This document shows, piece by piece, positions 16,501-26,124 of a stretch of DNA of 64,000 bases. The translations under genes were made by a program, and so were the position numbers. Source of the DNA: CBFHTC01 sp965658815 (GTDB lineage: Bacteria; Pseudomonadota; Alphaproteobacteria; Rickettsiales; Rickettsiaceae); assembly GCA_965658815.1 (NCBI GenBank), contig CBFHTC010000001.1, positions 174,640 to 238,639 of the forward strand, given 5' to 3'. Numbering within the stretch: the first letter of the stretch is position 1; each line of letters starts with the position of its first letter. The notes beneath the pieces are model-generated. The model was not told the DNA's origin, made no database searches, and saw only the letters and a list, made by a program, of their open reading frames with translations.

Positions 16501-18450
16501 ATGATTATGTATAAAGCTCCAAATTTTTTTCATATCTCTGATAATCTTATTATTAACAAAAGTGGATACTTGATTACTTTATTTAAAGTTAATTTAAGTG
16601 AAGAAAATTATATCAATTCATCTGATAAATTAGAGCTACGAGATTTTTACAAACAGATTGTTGCTAAGTTGAACAAATATTTTCTATTTATATACAGCGA
16701 TAAAAAGCAATTGCAGATACAGGGTGCCGAGATCTTTGTTTTTGATAACCATTTTGCTATTATGAAAAAAATTGATCTATCATTATATAAATCATTTATG
16801 CGCTCTATATATAGTGATGATATTTATTTTGATACTAATGTTTATGATGATATTGCTGTATTTAATCAAGATATAAATACGATTTTTAGTATTGCTCAAT
16901 CTTATGGTATTATTATTAATAATTTAGTCTTGCGCGATAATCAGCATTCTGAAGTTATTTCCTTTCTTATAAAGGTTTTATTTAGAGAAGATCATAAAGT
17001 GAATAATAGTTATGATTTACAAAATTATGTGTTTAATATCAATAATTATATTGAAACTCAAATTGGTCAACAAAAAAAATATCATACTATCTTGGCTATA
17101 AAAAATAGAGGATTCTTAAATACAGTGTTTTCTGCAAATATGTTATTATCTAGTATTGATGTGATTATTACAGAAATTTGTTATGGTCTAGAGGAAAAAG
17201 TAAAAGATGATTTATTATATTCTGATATTTATACCGATAATGATCAACAATATCTAAATACTTTATTGGTTCATATTACATCAAATACAGAAGAGTCCCT
17301 AAAATCTGATATCGCAGAAATATCTTTAATCTTATCAAATCTATCATTTGTAATTGAGGGCTTTTTAGCTCAAGACGCATTTATAGCACAGATCTCTGTT
17401 TTATCATATATATTAAATAGAGGCTGTATCTCAAATGATATCTTTCTGGTCTCTAATATTTTAAATTATTCTTACGGTCCGTATAATTCTAAACTGTTTA
17501 CTGCTCCTGTTGCAATATTTAATCAAATATATGGAAAAAGCTATTTTTTTAATATAAGTGAGGTCAGCCAGCATAGTTTATTTATGACATCTGATAATAG
17601 TAATAAATTGTTAAGCATTATTGTAAATAATATATCGGAGAATTTTTCTAATAATATACTCATTTTAAATTTTTACCCAAATAAAGATATTACAAAGACT
17701 GATGATAAGTTTGAGATTATTGATAAGACTGTAAAAGATATATTAATAGATCTTATTAATTTGTCAGTTGATCAAACAATCGCTGAAGCATCTAACGTTC
17801 AATCTAATGTTATCAGCTACATTAGCGGTTTAAAATTCTTTAACTTTAGTCAATTCTTAGAAATGATTTCCCAGTATGATATTGGAGATAGAAAAGTCTT
17901 TCTATTATTAAATATTGTACTAAATTATTTTAAAGATTTTCCCTATACATCAATTTCATCTTATATGAATATAAATTTTAATATGTTTGATAGAAACGCC
18001 TTCTTTACTGCAGTGGTTAAAAATTATGGCAATATGTTCTTTTACATTGATAAAATCTTAATCTTATATGATAAACTGTGTTTTTTAATATTTTATTCTT
18101 ACGTTGAGTTATCTTTAAGAAATAATAAAAGTATATTGCATATTGTTATATATGGTTTTGAATTTCTATTAAATAGTCAGATATCAAATTATGTAAAGAG
18201 TTTAGCTCAAAATAATAAAATTCTTTTTTGGATATCTATAAATACTCTTCATGTTGAATATTCTAAATTTGAGACAGTTATGAGTTACTTTAATAAGTTT
18301 ATTTATTTTTCTTTTCTGTATGATTTAGAATTAAATATTGATAAAAAATTGGATGAAGATTTTTACAAACTTAGAAATTATGATCATACATTTTTCTTAC
18401 TCAGTTTTAATAAAAGTAGATTAATTCTTTCTTTAGAAGGTTTGAGGTGA
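16501..18450 (+). CDS. VirB4-like type IV secretion protein without Walker motifs
   Basis: The protein has 649 residues, shorter than catalytic VirB4 (about 800). The N-terminal half follows VirB4 order: an opening HISDNLIINKSGYLITLFKV, a helical middle, then YGPYNSKLFTAPVAIFNQ and GKSYFFNISE, matching the VirB4 segment just before the P-loop. Where G-P-T-G-S-G-K-T is expected the protein reads MTSDNSNKL, and the Walker B position reads IVIYGFE, so both nucleotide motifs are lost. SLAQNNKILFWISINTLHVEYSK matches the VirB4 segment that follows Walker B. Rickettsiales carry a degenerate VirB4 paralogue, so a structural role is plausible. It overlaps virB6 by 4 bases. Confidence 0.65.
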   Translation: MIMYKAPNFFHISDNLIINKSGYLITLFKVNLSEENYINSSDKLELRDFYKQIVAKLNKYFLFIYSDKKQLQIQGAEIFVFDNHFAIMKKIDLSLYKSFMRSIYSDDIYFDTNVYDDIAVFNQDINTIFSIAQSYGIIINNLVLRDNQHSEVISFLIKVLFREDHKVNNSYDLQNYVFNINNYIETQIGQQKKYHTILAIKNRGFLNTVFSANMLLSSIDVIITEICYGLEEKVKDDLLYSDIYTDNDQQYLNTLLVHITSNTEESLKSDIAEISLILSNLSFVIEGFLAQDAFIAQISVLSYILNRGCISNDIFLVSNILNYSYGPYNSKLFTAPVAIFNQIYGKSYFFNISEVSQHSLFMTSDNSNKLLSIIVNNISENFSNNILILNFYPNKDITKTDDKFEIIDKTVKDILIDLINLSVDQTIAEASNVQSNVISYISGLKFFNFSQFLEMISQYDIGDRKVFLLLNIVLNYFKDFPYTSISSYMNINFNMFDRNAFFTAVVKNYGNMFFYIDKILILYDKLCFLIFYSYVELSLRNNKSILHIVIYGFEFLLNSQISNYVKSLAQNNKILFWISINTLHVEYSKFETVMSYFNKFIYFSFLYDLELNIDKKLDEDFYKLRNYDHTFFLLSFNKSRLILSLEGLR

Positions 18451-20600
18451 AATATTTAAAATATCTGTTTTTTATAATATATTGCTTTGCTGATAATCCT
18501 ACATTTAGGATTGATACAGATAAGAATTTTATTATACCAAAGAATATATATGCCTATGATTATAAGAATAATAAGGAAAAATATAAAAAAATAGTTATTG
18601 ATTTTACTTCTAATGATGAGCAAATAGAAGTAACACAAACTCCGTCTGGGAATCATGACATTTGGTTCGATAACAATCAGTATTACTATTTCTTCGCTTC
18701 TTATGATAATATAGACTTTGATAATGCATGTAAAAATTATATCAAAGAATTTTTTTCAGTTATAAGCTCTGATCAAAATAGTCCTAATCTTTTATTAGTA
18801 TATAATGACACATGTTTGAAACAGAGCAAAAACAAGAAGAGCATTGCCTTTTTATTTAAATGCAAGAAAAGTAGTTATGAAAAATATATGAAAAATCAAG
18901 TATTAAATTCAGAGAATCAAGGATCAAATTCAGAGGAAGATGATGACGATTTTCTATATAAAAAAGCAAGAACAGATTCTTCAGAAAGCGACATAAACAT
19001 AATATCTTATATTAAATCTCTTTTGTTGGATGATAATCAACCGGTAAAAAATATGATTGCGCAATTAAAAGAACTTATGATTAACATTGGGCGGTTTTTT
19101 GTTGGATCAGATCTATTAAAAGATCTTATCGCTATCGGTTTGTTAGTATTTATAATGCATTATATCATTAAAGCTTTATTTGAGGATAGAATAAATACTA
19201 TAAGCATGTATGTTATCGGGTCTAATGTAGCTTTTGCTTTATTGATTAATCAAACTTTTATATATTTCTCAGAAGGAGATATCTTACAAAATCTTTATAG
19301 CTTAGTCGAATCTTTATATTATGAGATATTAACATTGTTATGGGGTATAAGGATGGAGGAAGGAACAGTCGATCTTTATGTAGCACTTGGATTGCATGAC
19401 TTATCAAATACTCTTTTTGATACTCAGGCTCGAAATGCATTAATTATAGCTGTAATTGTTTTGATTGTTCTATTCATTTGTTCATTTTTGTTGATAATTT
19501 ATCGATACAAATATACAAGATATCTACCGACATTTGATAATTACGTTACTATGCCATCTGATATAGCAAATGATGCTTTGGGTCTTTTCTTTTTTTTATG
19601 TTTAACTGTTGGAGCATCAGTTTTCGTTAGTGATTATTTAATTGTCGCTTCAACGGAAGAGGGTGGTTTTACTGGACTAAATAAAATTTTTATTTTATTT
19701 ACGGTCAATATCTCATTTGTTTTCTTATATATACAACTGTATACTAATATTGTCGGAATTTTTTTAGCAGTTGCTTTATTGCCTTTATCTCTATCTAGTT
19801 ATTTTTTTCATATATTTCAAGATCTTATACAAAAGAATATTAAGATTATCATGTATATGTTGTTATATACTCCTATCTGCTTTATCATATTTAGTATTTT
19901 TATTGACTTCTTAGAAACAAAAGTAGAGGACGATGATGTCGAAATGTCTATTATTACATGTATAGTATATATTATGATTTTATTTTATTTCTTTTACTCT
20001 AGTAGAGAATTGATTAATAGCTTTTTAATTCCCAGATCTTCTGGCCTTCAATCTAGTCTTGAAAGTGCCTTTTCTAAATATATGTCATCTGTTTTATCTG
20101 ATTTTTCAGATAAGGTAAAATTTTACCTAGAAGATCAAAGTACTAAAAATGCTTATCAGAGGTATTTAGGTTTTCAAACAAAAGCAAAATCTTTATTGGA
20201 AGAGAACTGGGATCTAAATAATGAGCAGAAAGAGAAATTAAGGCCCTTGTCTTATGACGAATATGTCGTGGGTCAGGACCAAAAACAAGGATTATTATCA
20301 GCATTGTATAATAATAAGAATGCAGATTCTACAGAGGCAGATTCTACAAATCAAGATAACAAAAATAATCCGAATTCAGAAAAAAATAATAATAACTCTT
20401 ATAATTCTGAGAATAATAAGAATGCAGATTCTACAGAGGCAGATTCTAAAGAGGCAGATTCTAAAGAGGCAGATTCTAAAGAGGCAGATTCTAAAGAGGC
20501 AGATTCTAAAAATCAAGATAACAAAAATAATCTGAATTCAGAAAAAAATAATAATAAGTCTTATAATTCTGAGAATAATATAAGAAGAGATATAAATTAA
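18447..20600 (+). CDS. virB6: VirB6-like type IV secretion membrane protein
   Basis: The protein has 717 residues from a GTG at 18447 that overlaps the upstream stop (GTGA). A short signal peptide ends at IIYCFA. A polar exported domain spans about 17-220. Five to seven membrane helices lie between about 225 and 525 (AIGLLVFIMHYIIKALF, ALIIAVIVLIVLFICSFLLI, IVGIFLAVALLPLSLSSYFF and others), the VirB6/TrbL arrangement. The tail after 600 is low complexity, rich in Asn, Ser, Asp and Glu, with five copies of EADSK. Rickettsial VirB6 proteins are long with extended extramembrane domains. It probably forms the inner-membrane channel with VirB3/VirB4/VirB8, which are not in this window. Confidence 0.72.
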   Translation: MKYLKYLFFIIYCFADNPTFRIDTDKNFIIPKNIYAYDYKNNKEKYKKIVIDFTSNDEQIEVTQTPSGNHDIWFDNNQYYYFFASYDNIDFDNACKNYIKEFFSVISSDQNSPNLLLVYNDTCLKQSKNKKSIAFLFKCKKSSYEKYMKNQVLNSENQGSNSEEDDDDFLYKKARTDSSESDINIISYIKSLLLDDNQPVKNMIAQLKELMINIGRFFVGSDLLKDLIAIGLLVFIMHYIIKALFEDRINTISMYVIGSNVAFALLINQTFIYFSEGDILQNLYSLVESLYYEILTLLWGIRMEEGTVDLYVALGLHDLSNTLFDTQARNALIIAVIVLIVLFICSFLLIIYRYKYTRYLPTFDNYVTMPSDIANDALGLFFFLCLTVGASVFVSDYLIVASTEEGGFTGLNKIFILFTVNISFVFLYIQLYTNIVGIFLAVALLPLSLSSYFFHIFQDLIQKNIKIIMYMLLYTPICFIIFSIFIDFLETKVEDDDVEMSIITCIVYIMILFYFFYSSRELINSFLIPRSSGLQSSLESAFSKYMSSVLSDFSDKVKFYLEDQSTKNAYQRYLGFQTKAKSLLEENWDLNNEQKEKLRPLSYDEYVVGQDQKQGLLSALYNNKNADSTEADSTNQDNKNNPNSEKNNNNSYNSENNKNADSTEADSKEADSKEADSKEADSKEADSKNQDNKNNLNSEKNNNKSYNSENNIRRDIN
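20305..20585 (+). repeat. Coding repeats in the VirB6 C-terminal tail
   Basis: A larger block (encoding ADSTEADS, NQDNKNN, NSEKNNNN, SYNSENN) occurs twice, at about 20310-20415 and 20416-20580. Inside the second block a 15-bp unit, GAGGCAGATTCTAAA, is perfectly repeated five times (20436-20510), encoding EADSK. The 15-bp period keeps the frame, so the copy number can change without breaking the gene. Confidence 0.9.
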
Positions 20601-20820
20601 TTATTTATGACGAAGGACGGTTCTATCAGGTAAATCAAAAATAATATAACCTTTCTGCTCTATCAAATATTTTTTTTTATCAGCTTTATGCCAATCATTA
20701 TTTTGTCTATCTTTATCTCGACTTTCAACTAATGATAATATATCATCGTCAATTCTATCTTCATATACGTCTTGTATAAATTTAAATCCTAACAGTTTAA
20801 AGATAGCTAACACAGATTTA
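20598..20820 (-). repeat. Inverted repeat, left arm (3' end of cysS)
   Basis: This holds the last 73 codons of cysS plus its stop and three more bases. It matches 22098-22321 in inverted orientation with only a few differences, for example one substitution near the end and a one-base insertion in the right copy. Confidence 0.88.
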
Positions 20821-21932
20821 GCATTAATAAGAGTTGACTTATTATTAATATGCTCATTAATTCTATTAAATATTAAAGCGATATTGAAATCATCACTGAT
20901 AATATCAAGAAATTCTTGAGAGATGGATCCTATGTTCATTTCTCCATAGCAATATAAAAATATTGAATTAATATAGTTTTCAGCCTCATGTAAAGCCTGA
21001 TAACTAAAGTCTATAGAATTTTTATGATTATTATTTAGTAAGAAAAATCGAATAGCATCAGAAGAATATTTTTGCTTCAACTCATCTATTGTAACAACAT
21101 TATTTAGAGACTTACTCATTTTTTTTCCATGTACGCTCACTTGAGCAACATGAATCCAGTGGTGAACTTTAAAACTTGGCATATAACTTTGAGACTGGCA
21201 TACTTCATTGACATGATGTGGAAATTTAAGATCAACACCTCCGCCATGAATATCGATACGATCATGAAAATGAGCAATACTCATAGCTGAACATTCAATA
21301 TGCCAACCCGGTCTACCTTTGCCAAATGGACTATCAAATCCATTTTGATAAATTCTTTTCTCATGCTTATCCTCAATAGATTTCCATAGAATAAAATCTT
21401 TAGAGTTTCTTTTTACACGAGCATCAATATTAATATCAGTTTGAAAATCATTATTTTCTTTTATAATATTTTGAAAAACGTTGTAATAATTTTTATATTT
21501 ACTAATATCAAAATAAACATTTCCTCCTACTTGATATGCAAAGTCATTATTAACTAAAGTCTGAATCATAATAATTATGTTTGATATATAGTCCGTAGCT
21601 TTTGGTTCATGAGTCGGAGATAGGCAATTTAAATATTTCAAATCACCATGAAAGTGAGCAATATTATCACTCACTATTAAGTCAGAGGGAATATTTAAGT
21701 CAATTGATTTTTGTTCAATTTTATCGTCTAAGTCAGTAATATTACGGACATAATTAACATTTTGATAAAAAAATTGTAAAAACCTAAAAACAATATCAAA
21801 AAATACAAATGTTCGAGCATTGCCTATATGAATTTTATCATATACAGTGGGGCCACATACATATAGGTTTACGCAGTCTTTATAAACCAGATTAACTTTA
21901 GCCTTTTTATTATATGAATATATTTGAATCAT
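20601..21932 (-). CDS. cysS: Cysteinyl-tRNA synthetase
   Basis: The protein has 443 residues from ATG 21932; a further upstream in-frame ATG would add 38 residues with no family match. HIGH motif at 35-38 (KIHIGNAR) after the zinc ligand Cys26 in LYVCGPTVYD; further zinc ligands in HIECSA and FPHHVNE; KMSKS at 271-275. It charges tRNA-Cys. It is convergent with virB6, with no gap between the stop codons. Its 3' end has an inverted, damaged duplicate upstream of its own start (22098-22321). It is slightly shorter than the usual 460 residues, at the C-terminus. Confidence 0.95.
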   Translation of the reverse strand: MIQIYSYNKKAKVNLVYKDCVNLYVCGPTVYDKIHIGNARTFVFFDIVFRFLQFFYQNVNYVRNITDLDDKIEQKSIDLNIPSDLIVSDNIAHFHGDLKYLNCLSPTHEPKATDYISNIIIMIQTLVNNDFAYQVGGNVYFDISKYKNYYNVFQNIIKENNDFQTDINIDARVKRNSKDFILWKSIEDKHEKRIYQNGFDSPFGKGRPGWHIECSAMSIAHFHDRIDIHGGGVDLKFPHHVNEVCQSQSYMPSFKVHHWIHVAQVSVHGKKMSKSLNNVVTIDELKQKYSSDAIRFFLLNNNHKNSIDFSYQALHEAENYINSIFLYCYGEMNIGSISQEFLDIISDDFNIALIFNRINEHINNKSTLINAKSVLAIFKLLGFKFIQDVYEDRIDDDILSLVESRDKDRQNNDWHKADKKKYLIEQKGYIIFDLPDRTVLRHK

Positions 21933-22097
21933 TTTTTTTACAGAATCGAACACATTATTATCGTTTTTCCAACATATTTCAAGTACGTTTTTTATAAAAA
22001 TGTTAATTTTTGTATTTTTTTTTATAAAAATGTATTCAAATATCACAAATATTTTGTTTGCACTAGCAGTAAATTTTATTTGTTATAATTTTTTAGA

Positions 22098-22321
22098 TAA
22101 ATCTGTATTAGCTATCTTTAAACTATTAGGATTTAAATTTGTACAAGACGTATATGAAGATAGAATTGACGATGATATATTATCATTAGTTGAAAGTCGA
22201 GATAAAGATAGACAAAATAATGATTGGCATAAAGCTGATAAAAAAAAATATTTGATAGAGCAGAGGGGGTTATATTATTTTTGATTTACCTGATAGAACC
22301 GTCTTTCGTCATAAATAATTA
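22098..22321 (+). pseudogene. Inverted duplicate of the cysS 3' end
   Basis: Reading on the plus strand gives KSVLAIFKLLGFKFVQDVYE and so on, equal to the CysRS C-terminus except one Ile-to-Val change. A one-base insertion in the G run near 22265 then breaks the frame. No start signal or catalytic region is present. The end of this copy adjoins the stop of the second virB6-like gene, just as the true cysS end adjoins virB6. It fills most of the 386-base gap between cysS and that gene. Confidence 0.88.
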
Positions 22322-25300
22322 CTCTATATTTCTTGTTATATCATTATTATTCTGATTATTCTCAGAATTAGAAGACTTATTATCATTTTTTCTATTCTCT
22401 CCATTGTTATTATTTTTATTTTCTGAATTCGGATCGTTGTTGTTATTTTGCTTTGTAGAATCTATGTTATTATTTTTATTTTCTGAATTCAGATTTGCTG
22501 AATTCGGATCGTTGTTATCTTGCTTTTTAGAAAACTCATTATGATTTTCTCTCTCATCTTTTTCTGGACTCGAATTATTCCTCGTTTTACGTATAATCCT
22601 AGTAATACTTTTCTCTGTATCCTTTATATACTCATTCATATTCTTAATCATTTTTTCATTATCATCACCATCAGGTCCAAAACGATCGAGATACTCGTTC
22701 CATGTACGTTTACCACTTTCATCTTCATCTATACTCTTTTTCTTTGTACCCTTTATATACGCCCTCATTTTACCTATACTCCCAGTAATACTTTCCTTTT
22801 GATCCTTTATATACTCATTCGCTTGATATATATTCTTAATCATTTCAGTGCCACTCTTTATTGTATCCTTGAAGCTATCTGTAATGTCTGCAATTGGACT
22901 TTCATCAAAATAATAAGATATGATAAAATTTAATGATGTAGTAATTTCTGATAAGAGAAAATACATCGTTAATATTGTGATTAGGTCTATATGTAATACA
23001 TCTTGGAATAAATATGGCTCTCTATACATTTGGCTCGCTTGATTAGCACATACAAATAAGATTGTAAATATAATTTGTAATATTAATACTATCAAATAGT
23101 AAAGAGTAAAAAATATACTCAGTATAAATACTGCCAATATACATAGTATGGTTTTTATTATGTTTTCTGTTGGTGTAAGTGATGGTGGTGATGGTGGGAA
23201 AAAAAAATCCCATGTCTGTGCTATCGTATAGAACCACATAGACCACACATTTTGTATAGTGTACCATATTGCTTTTAAAGCTCTTAAAAAGGCATTGTCT
23301 GTTTCGTTATACTCACCATATGTTACGCTATCACCTAAGATTGATAATATAACATCAATTATGATTTGCTCAGTTAAATTATATATTAAGATAGCAAAAG
23401 AAATAAATACAATGCTTATAAATAATTTTTTAATTACTTGTAATAACATATTTTGGCTTCCAGAATAAAGAAAATATATACTTAAGAGTATTGGCGTAAG
23501 AAAAATAACACTTATATAGTTAAACAAGAAATTTATCATTGATTTTAGTAACTGAAAGTAATAACCGATTAAAATCGTAATGCATAACATTATCAAAAAG
23601 AGTTTGAGTAACGCTGTGAATAGAGGTCCATCAATCATTAGTATCATCTTATATCGTTCCATCATACTTGTCGAAGATAATATATTGATTAATAAGTTTG
23701 GATATTTAACTGATTGTATTACTCCTGTATTGATATAAGAAAATAAGTATAAAGAGCTATCAGTTATCCAGCCTGATAATATATAAATAACTTTGATATT
23801 ATTCAATATAATGCTTGAAATCAATAATTTGAAGAATAATTCACCTACTACAAGATGAACTTTCCTCCAGTCATCGTCATTGTATGACGTAATGAATTTT
23901 AAAAATAACATAATCATAGACCCTACAAATATTAATATTATTAGATACTGTATAATATAATCTAGGAAATTTAATAATATTGAAAATAATTGAACGGGCC
24001 TTTTATCTTGATTGCTCAGTCTTTCCTGTACATGAGTGATATTACTATCGCTATAATATGAATTTATGTCATTTATAGACTCAGTATTATTTTGATGAAA
24101 TGCATCTAAAGCTTTTGCTATATCGCTTTTATCGTGTTTTTCAGTGAAATTCTCAAATTTTTCAGCTCTCTCCTTATTTTTTGATGCCTCTTGGATCATC
24201 AATCTTTCCTTGTTATAATCGTCTTGTTTTAATAGAACTGAAAATAAAAACTCATTATTTGCTAGTCTATTTACTGTTTCTTTTATAAGTATATCTCTGT
24301 TCTCATAACGATCGATATAGATATTTTTCCCACCAGATATTTGACTTATTTCACCATTATCGGCCTTACTTAAGAATTCTTGATGAATATTTTTCTCCTC
24401 ACCAGATGTTTGACTTATTATTGCATCATTATCCGTCTTATTTAAGAATTCTTGATGATAAAGTATTAGATATTTTAGTTTATTGCCGATCATATCAAAA
24501 GAATCTATATTGCGAAGTGTATTGTGTAAATTTACTATGTTGTTTAGATCCTGTCTTGATAGTTCTTCATAAAAGTATTTGCCTGTGTCATACAAAATTT
24601 TATAAGTTTCGCTTAATATAAAATTTAATAATTTTTCCTGACTTTTGTCCATTTTCTCAAATAATGCGTTAAATTCTTCCTTGTCATTGTATGGCTCTGC
24701 TGTCAGATAATATAGTAATTTTTTGCATTTATCAGAGATAATTTTATGATTCTCGCTATGCTCATGATTCTCGCTATGCCGCTTTATTAGAGATTGTAAT
24801 ATTCCTGTGATTTTCTCTTCATCTCTATTAATATATATTTGTGGTGAGCTTTTAAAGATCATTAAATATAATAAAGATAGTTGTTTTATATTATCATCGT
24901 CTGTGTTTTTTAAATCCTTGAGAAGCTCTATTATAGTAAATATTTTGTTAGGGTTTGTAGAGAAGTCATATTCGTTATTTTGACATTTGTTTATTGCTGC
25001 ATCAATAATATTATTGAATCCCGTATCGTCGACATCAAATAGTTTTTGTAAAATTTTATCATGAGTATCATTATTAATATTACTTTTAGATTTTAACTGA
25101 TTGTCTATGACAATCTGAACTGTATCATCTGAATCTCCTAAGTCATTAAAGTGAAATTTAGGGCATTTTATTTCCAGATTAGAATTAACTCCTATCTCCT
25201 TAAATTTATAATATATAATAAATTTTTCTAAATCTTCAAGAAGGCTTTTGTGTAGATCTTCTAATGAGTTAGTAAAACGTGTTTCCTCCTCTTTAGAATA

Positions 25301-26068
25301 TGGTTCTTTGTTTAATGTCTTTTTTATGCCCGTAGGAAAATTTAATTTCTCTTTTTGAAATGTAGCAAATTCTTTTCTATCAATTGGTTGTTCCACGTGT
25401 TTTTTATAATCGTTTAAAATCTCTATTATTTTCTCTTTTTCTTCTTCTTTTTTTGGTTGATATTTCATACTCACTTTGATACTCTCGTCTGACAAGAAAG
25501 TATATTTCATCAGATTAGTGATATAATAGATTATATTTATAACGTCGAATATTGAACTATATTTTGTTTCAGTTAAATCAAATAACACAAAAAATTCGTC
25601 TAATTCCATATATATTGTTACGGTATTTCTATAAATTGCTTTTGTGATTTCTATCTCGTGTTTATATACGCCATTTTTAAATCTATTATCCTTCTCGGAC
25701 TCGACTTTAGTGACGGTATAAGTATAACTCGTATTTCCTACTAGTGGTCGCACATTATAAGTATAATTATCATCAATTTCGTATTCTATTATGTTTAATG
25801 CACTAAATGGATTAGCATTGTTGCTATAAAATATAATTTTATTATCCAGTAGCAATAGATTTACTACGTATGTTTTTTTATATATATCAAATAACTTCAT
25901 AGTCTTGATATATTGTCCGGCTATATTATCTCCACAGCTAGTAGAGTTTCGACTTTTATAAAAATTTGTATTATCTTGTTTATAAAATATATTGTCTGGC
26001 GTGTTTGTAAATATGATATTTATACAAAGTAATAAAAAATATAATATTTTTTTAAAATGTTTATTCAC
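22319..26068 (-). CDS. Large VirB6-like type IV secretion protein
   Basis: The protein has 1249 residues. An N-terminal hydrophobic signal (ILYFLLLCINIIFTN) is followed by a polar domain of about 650 residues, with strand-rich sequence to about 170 and then helical, charged sequence. A 20-residue unit around HQEFLNKTDN is imperfectly duplicated near 555-590. Membrane helices lie at about 700-1055 (YLIILIFVGSMIMLFLKFI, IILNNIKVIYILSGW, LFLIMLCITILIGYYF and others), a VirB6/TrbL-like block. The tail has two related YIKD-x-x-x-SI-x-x-x-I units and an Asn/Ser-rich end resembling the facing virB6. Probably a second VirB6 paralogue, as Rickettsiales carry several; the enlarged domain may face the periplasm or the host. 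Confidence 0.62.
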   Translation of the reverse strand: MNKHFKKILYFLLLCINIIFTNTPDNIFYKQDNTNFYKSRNSTSCGDNIAGQYIKTMKLFDIYKKTYVVNLLLLDNKIIFYSNNANPFSALNIIEYEIDDNYTYNVRPLVGNTSYTYTVTKVESEKDNRFKNGVYKHEIEITKAIYRNTVTIYMELDEFFVLFDLTETKYSSIFDVINIIYYITNLMKYTFLSDESIKVSMKYQPKKEEEKEKIIEILNDYKKHVEQPIDRKEFATFQKEKLNFPTGIKKTLNKEPYSKEEETRFTNSLEDLHKSLLEDLEKFIIYYKFKEIGVNSNLEIKCPKFHFNDLGDSDDTVQIVIDNQLKSKSNINNDTHDKILQKLFDVDDTGFNNIIDAAINKCQNNEYDFSTNPNKIFTIIELLKDLKNTDDDNIKQLSLLYLMIFKSSPQIYINRDEEKITGILQSLIKRHSENHEHSENHKIISDKCKKLLYYLTAEPYNDKEEFNALFEKMDKSQEKLLNFILSETYKILYDTGKYFYEELSRQDLNNIVNLHNTLRNIDSFDMIGNKLKYLILYHQEFLNKTDNDAIISQTSGEEKNIHQEFLSKADNGEISQISGGKNIYIDRYENRDILIKETVNRLANNEFLFSVLLKQDDYNKERLMIQEASKNKERAEKFENFTEKHDKSDIAKALDAFHQNNTESINDINSYYSDSNITHVQERLSNQDKRPVQLFSILLNFLDYIIQYLIILIFVGSMIMLFLKFITSYNDDDWRKVHLVVGELFFKLLISSIILNNIKVIYILSGWITDSSLYLFSYINTGVIQSVKYPNLLINILSSTSMMERYKMILMIDGPLFTALLKLFLIMLCITILIGYYFQLLKSMINFLFNYISVIFLTPILLSIYFLYSGSQNMLLQVIKKLFISIVFISFAILIYNLTEQIIIDVILSILGDSVTYGEYNETDNAFLRALKAIWYTIQNVWSMWFYTIAQTWDFFFPPSPPSLTPTENIIKTILCILAVFILSIFFTLYYLIVLILQIIFTILFVCANQASQMYREPYLFQDVLHIDLITILTMYFLLSEITTSLNFIISYYFDESPIADITDSFKDTIKSGTEMIKNIYQANEYIKDQKESITGSIGKMRAYIKGTKKKSIDEDESGKRTWNEYLDRFGPDGDDNEKMIKNMNEYIKDTEKSITRIIRKTRNNSSPEKDERENHNEFSKKQDNNDPNSANLNSENKNNNIDSTKQNNNNDPNSENKNNNNGENRKNDNKSSNSENNQNNNDITRNIE

Positions 26069-26124
26069 ATATTTTACTATATTCTTTATTTTGCAATGCT
26101 TTTTGATAAAAAAAAAAACTTTTA

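Noticed and set aside
20254..20535. Plus-strand frame rich in Ile/Gln/Arg over the VirB6 tail
   Set aside because: It is a shadow of the 15-bp repeat read in another frame, inside the coding sequence of virB6.
21933..22046. 38-residue N-terminal extension of CysRS
   Set aside because: No family member needs it; ATG 21932 places the zinc-binding Cys and HIGH motif at the usual distance.
22000..22284. 94-residue plus-strand gene upstream of cysS
   Set aside because: Its second half is the inverted duplicate of the cysS end with a frameshift; the first half is AT-rich upstream sequence of cysS.
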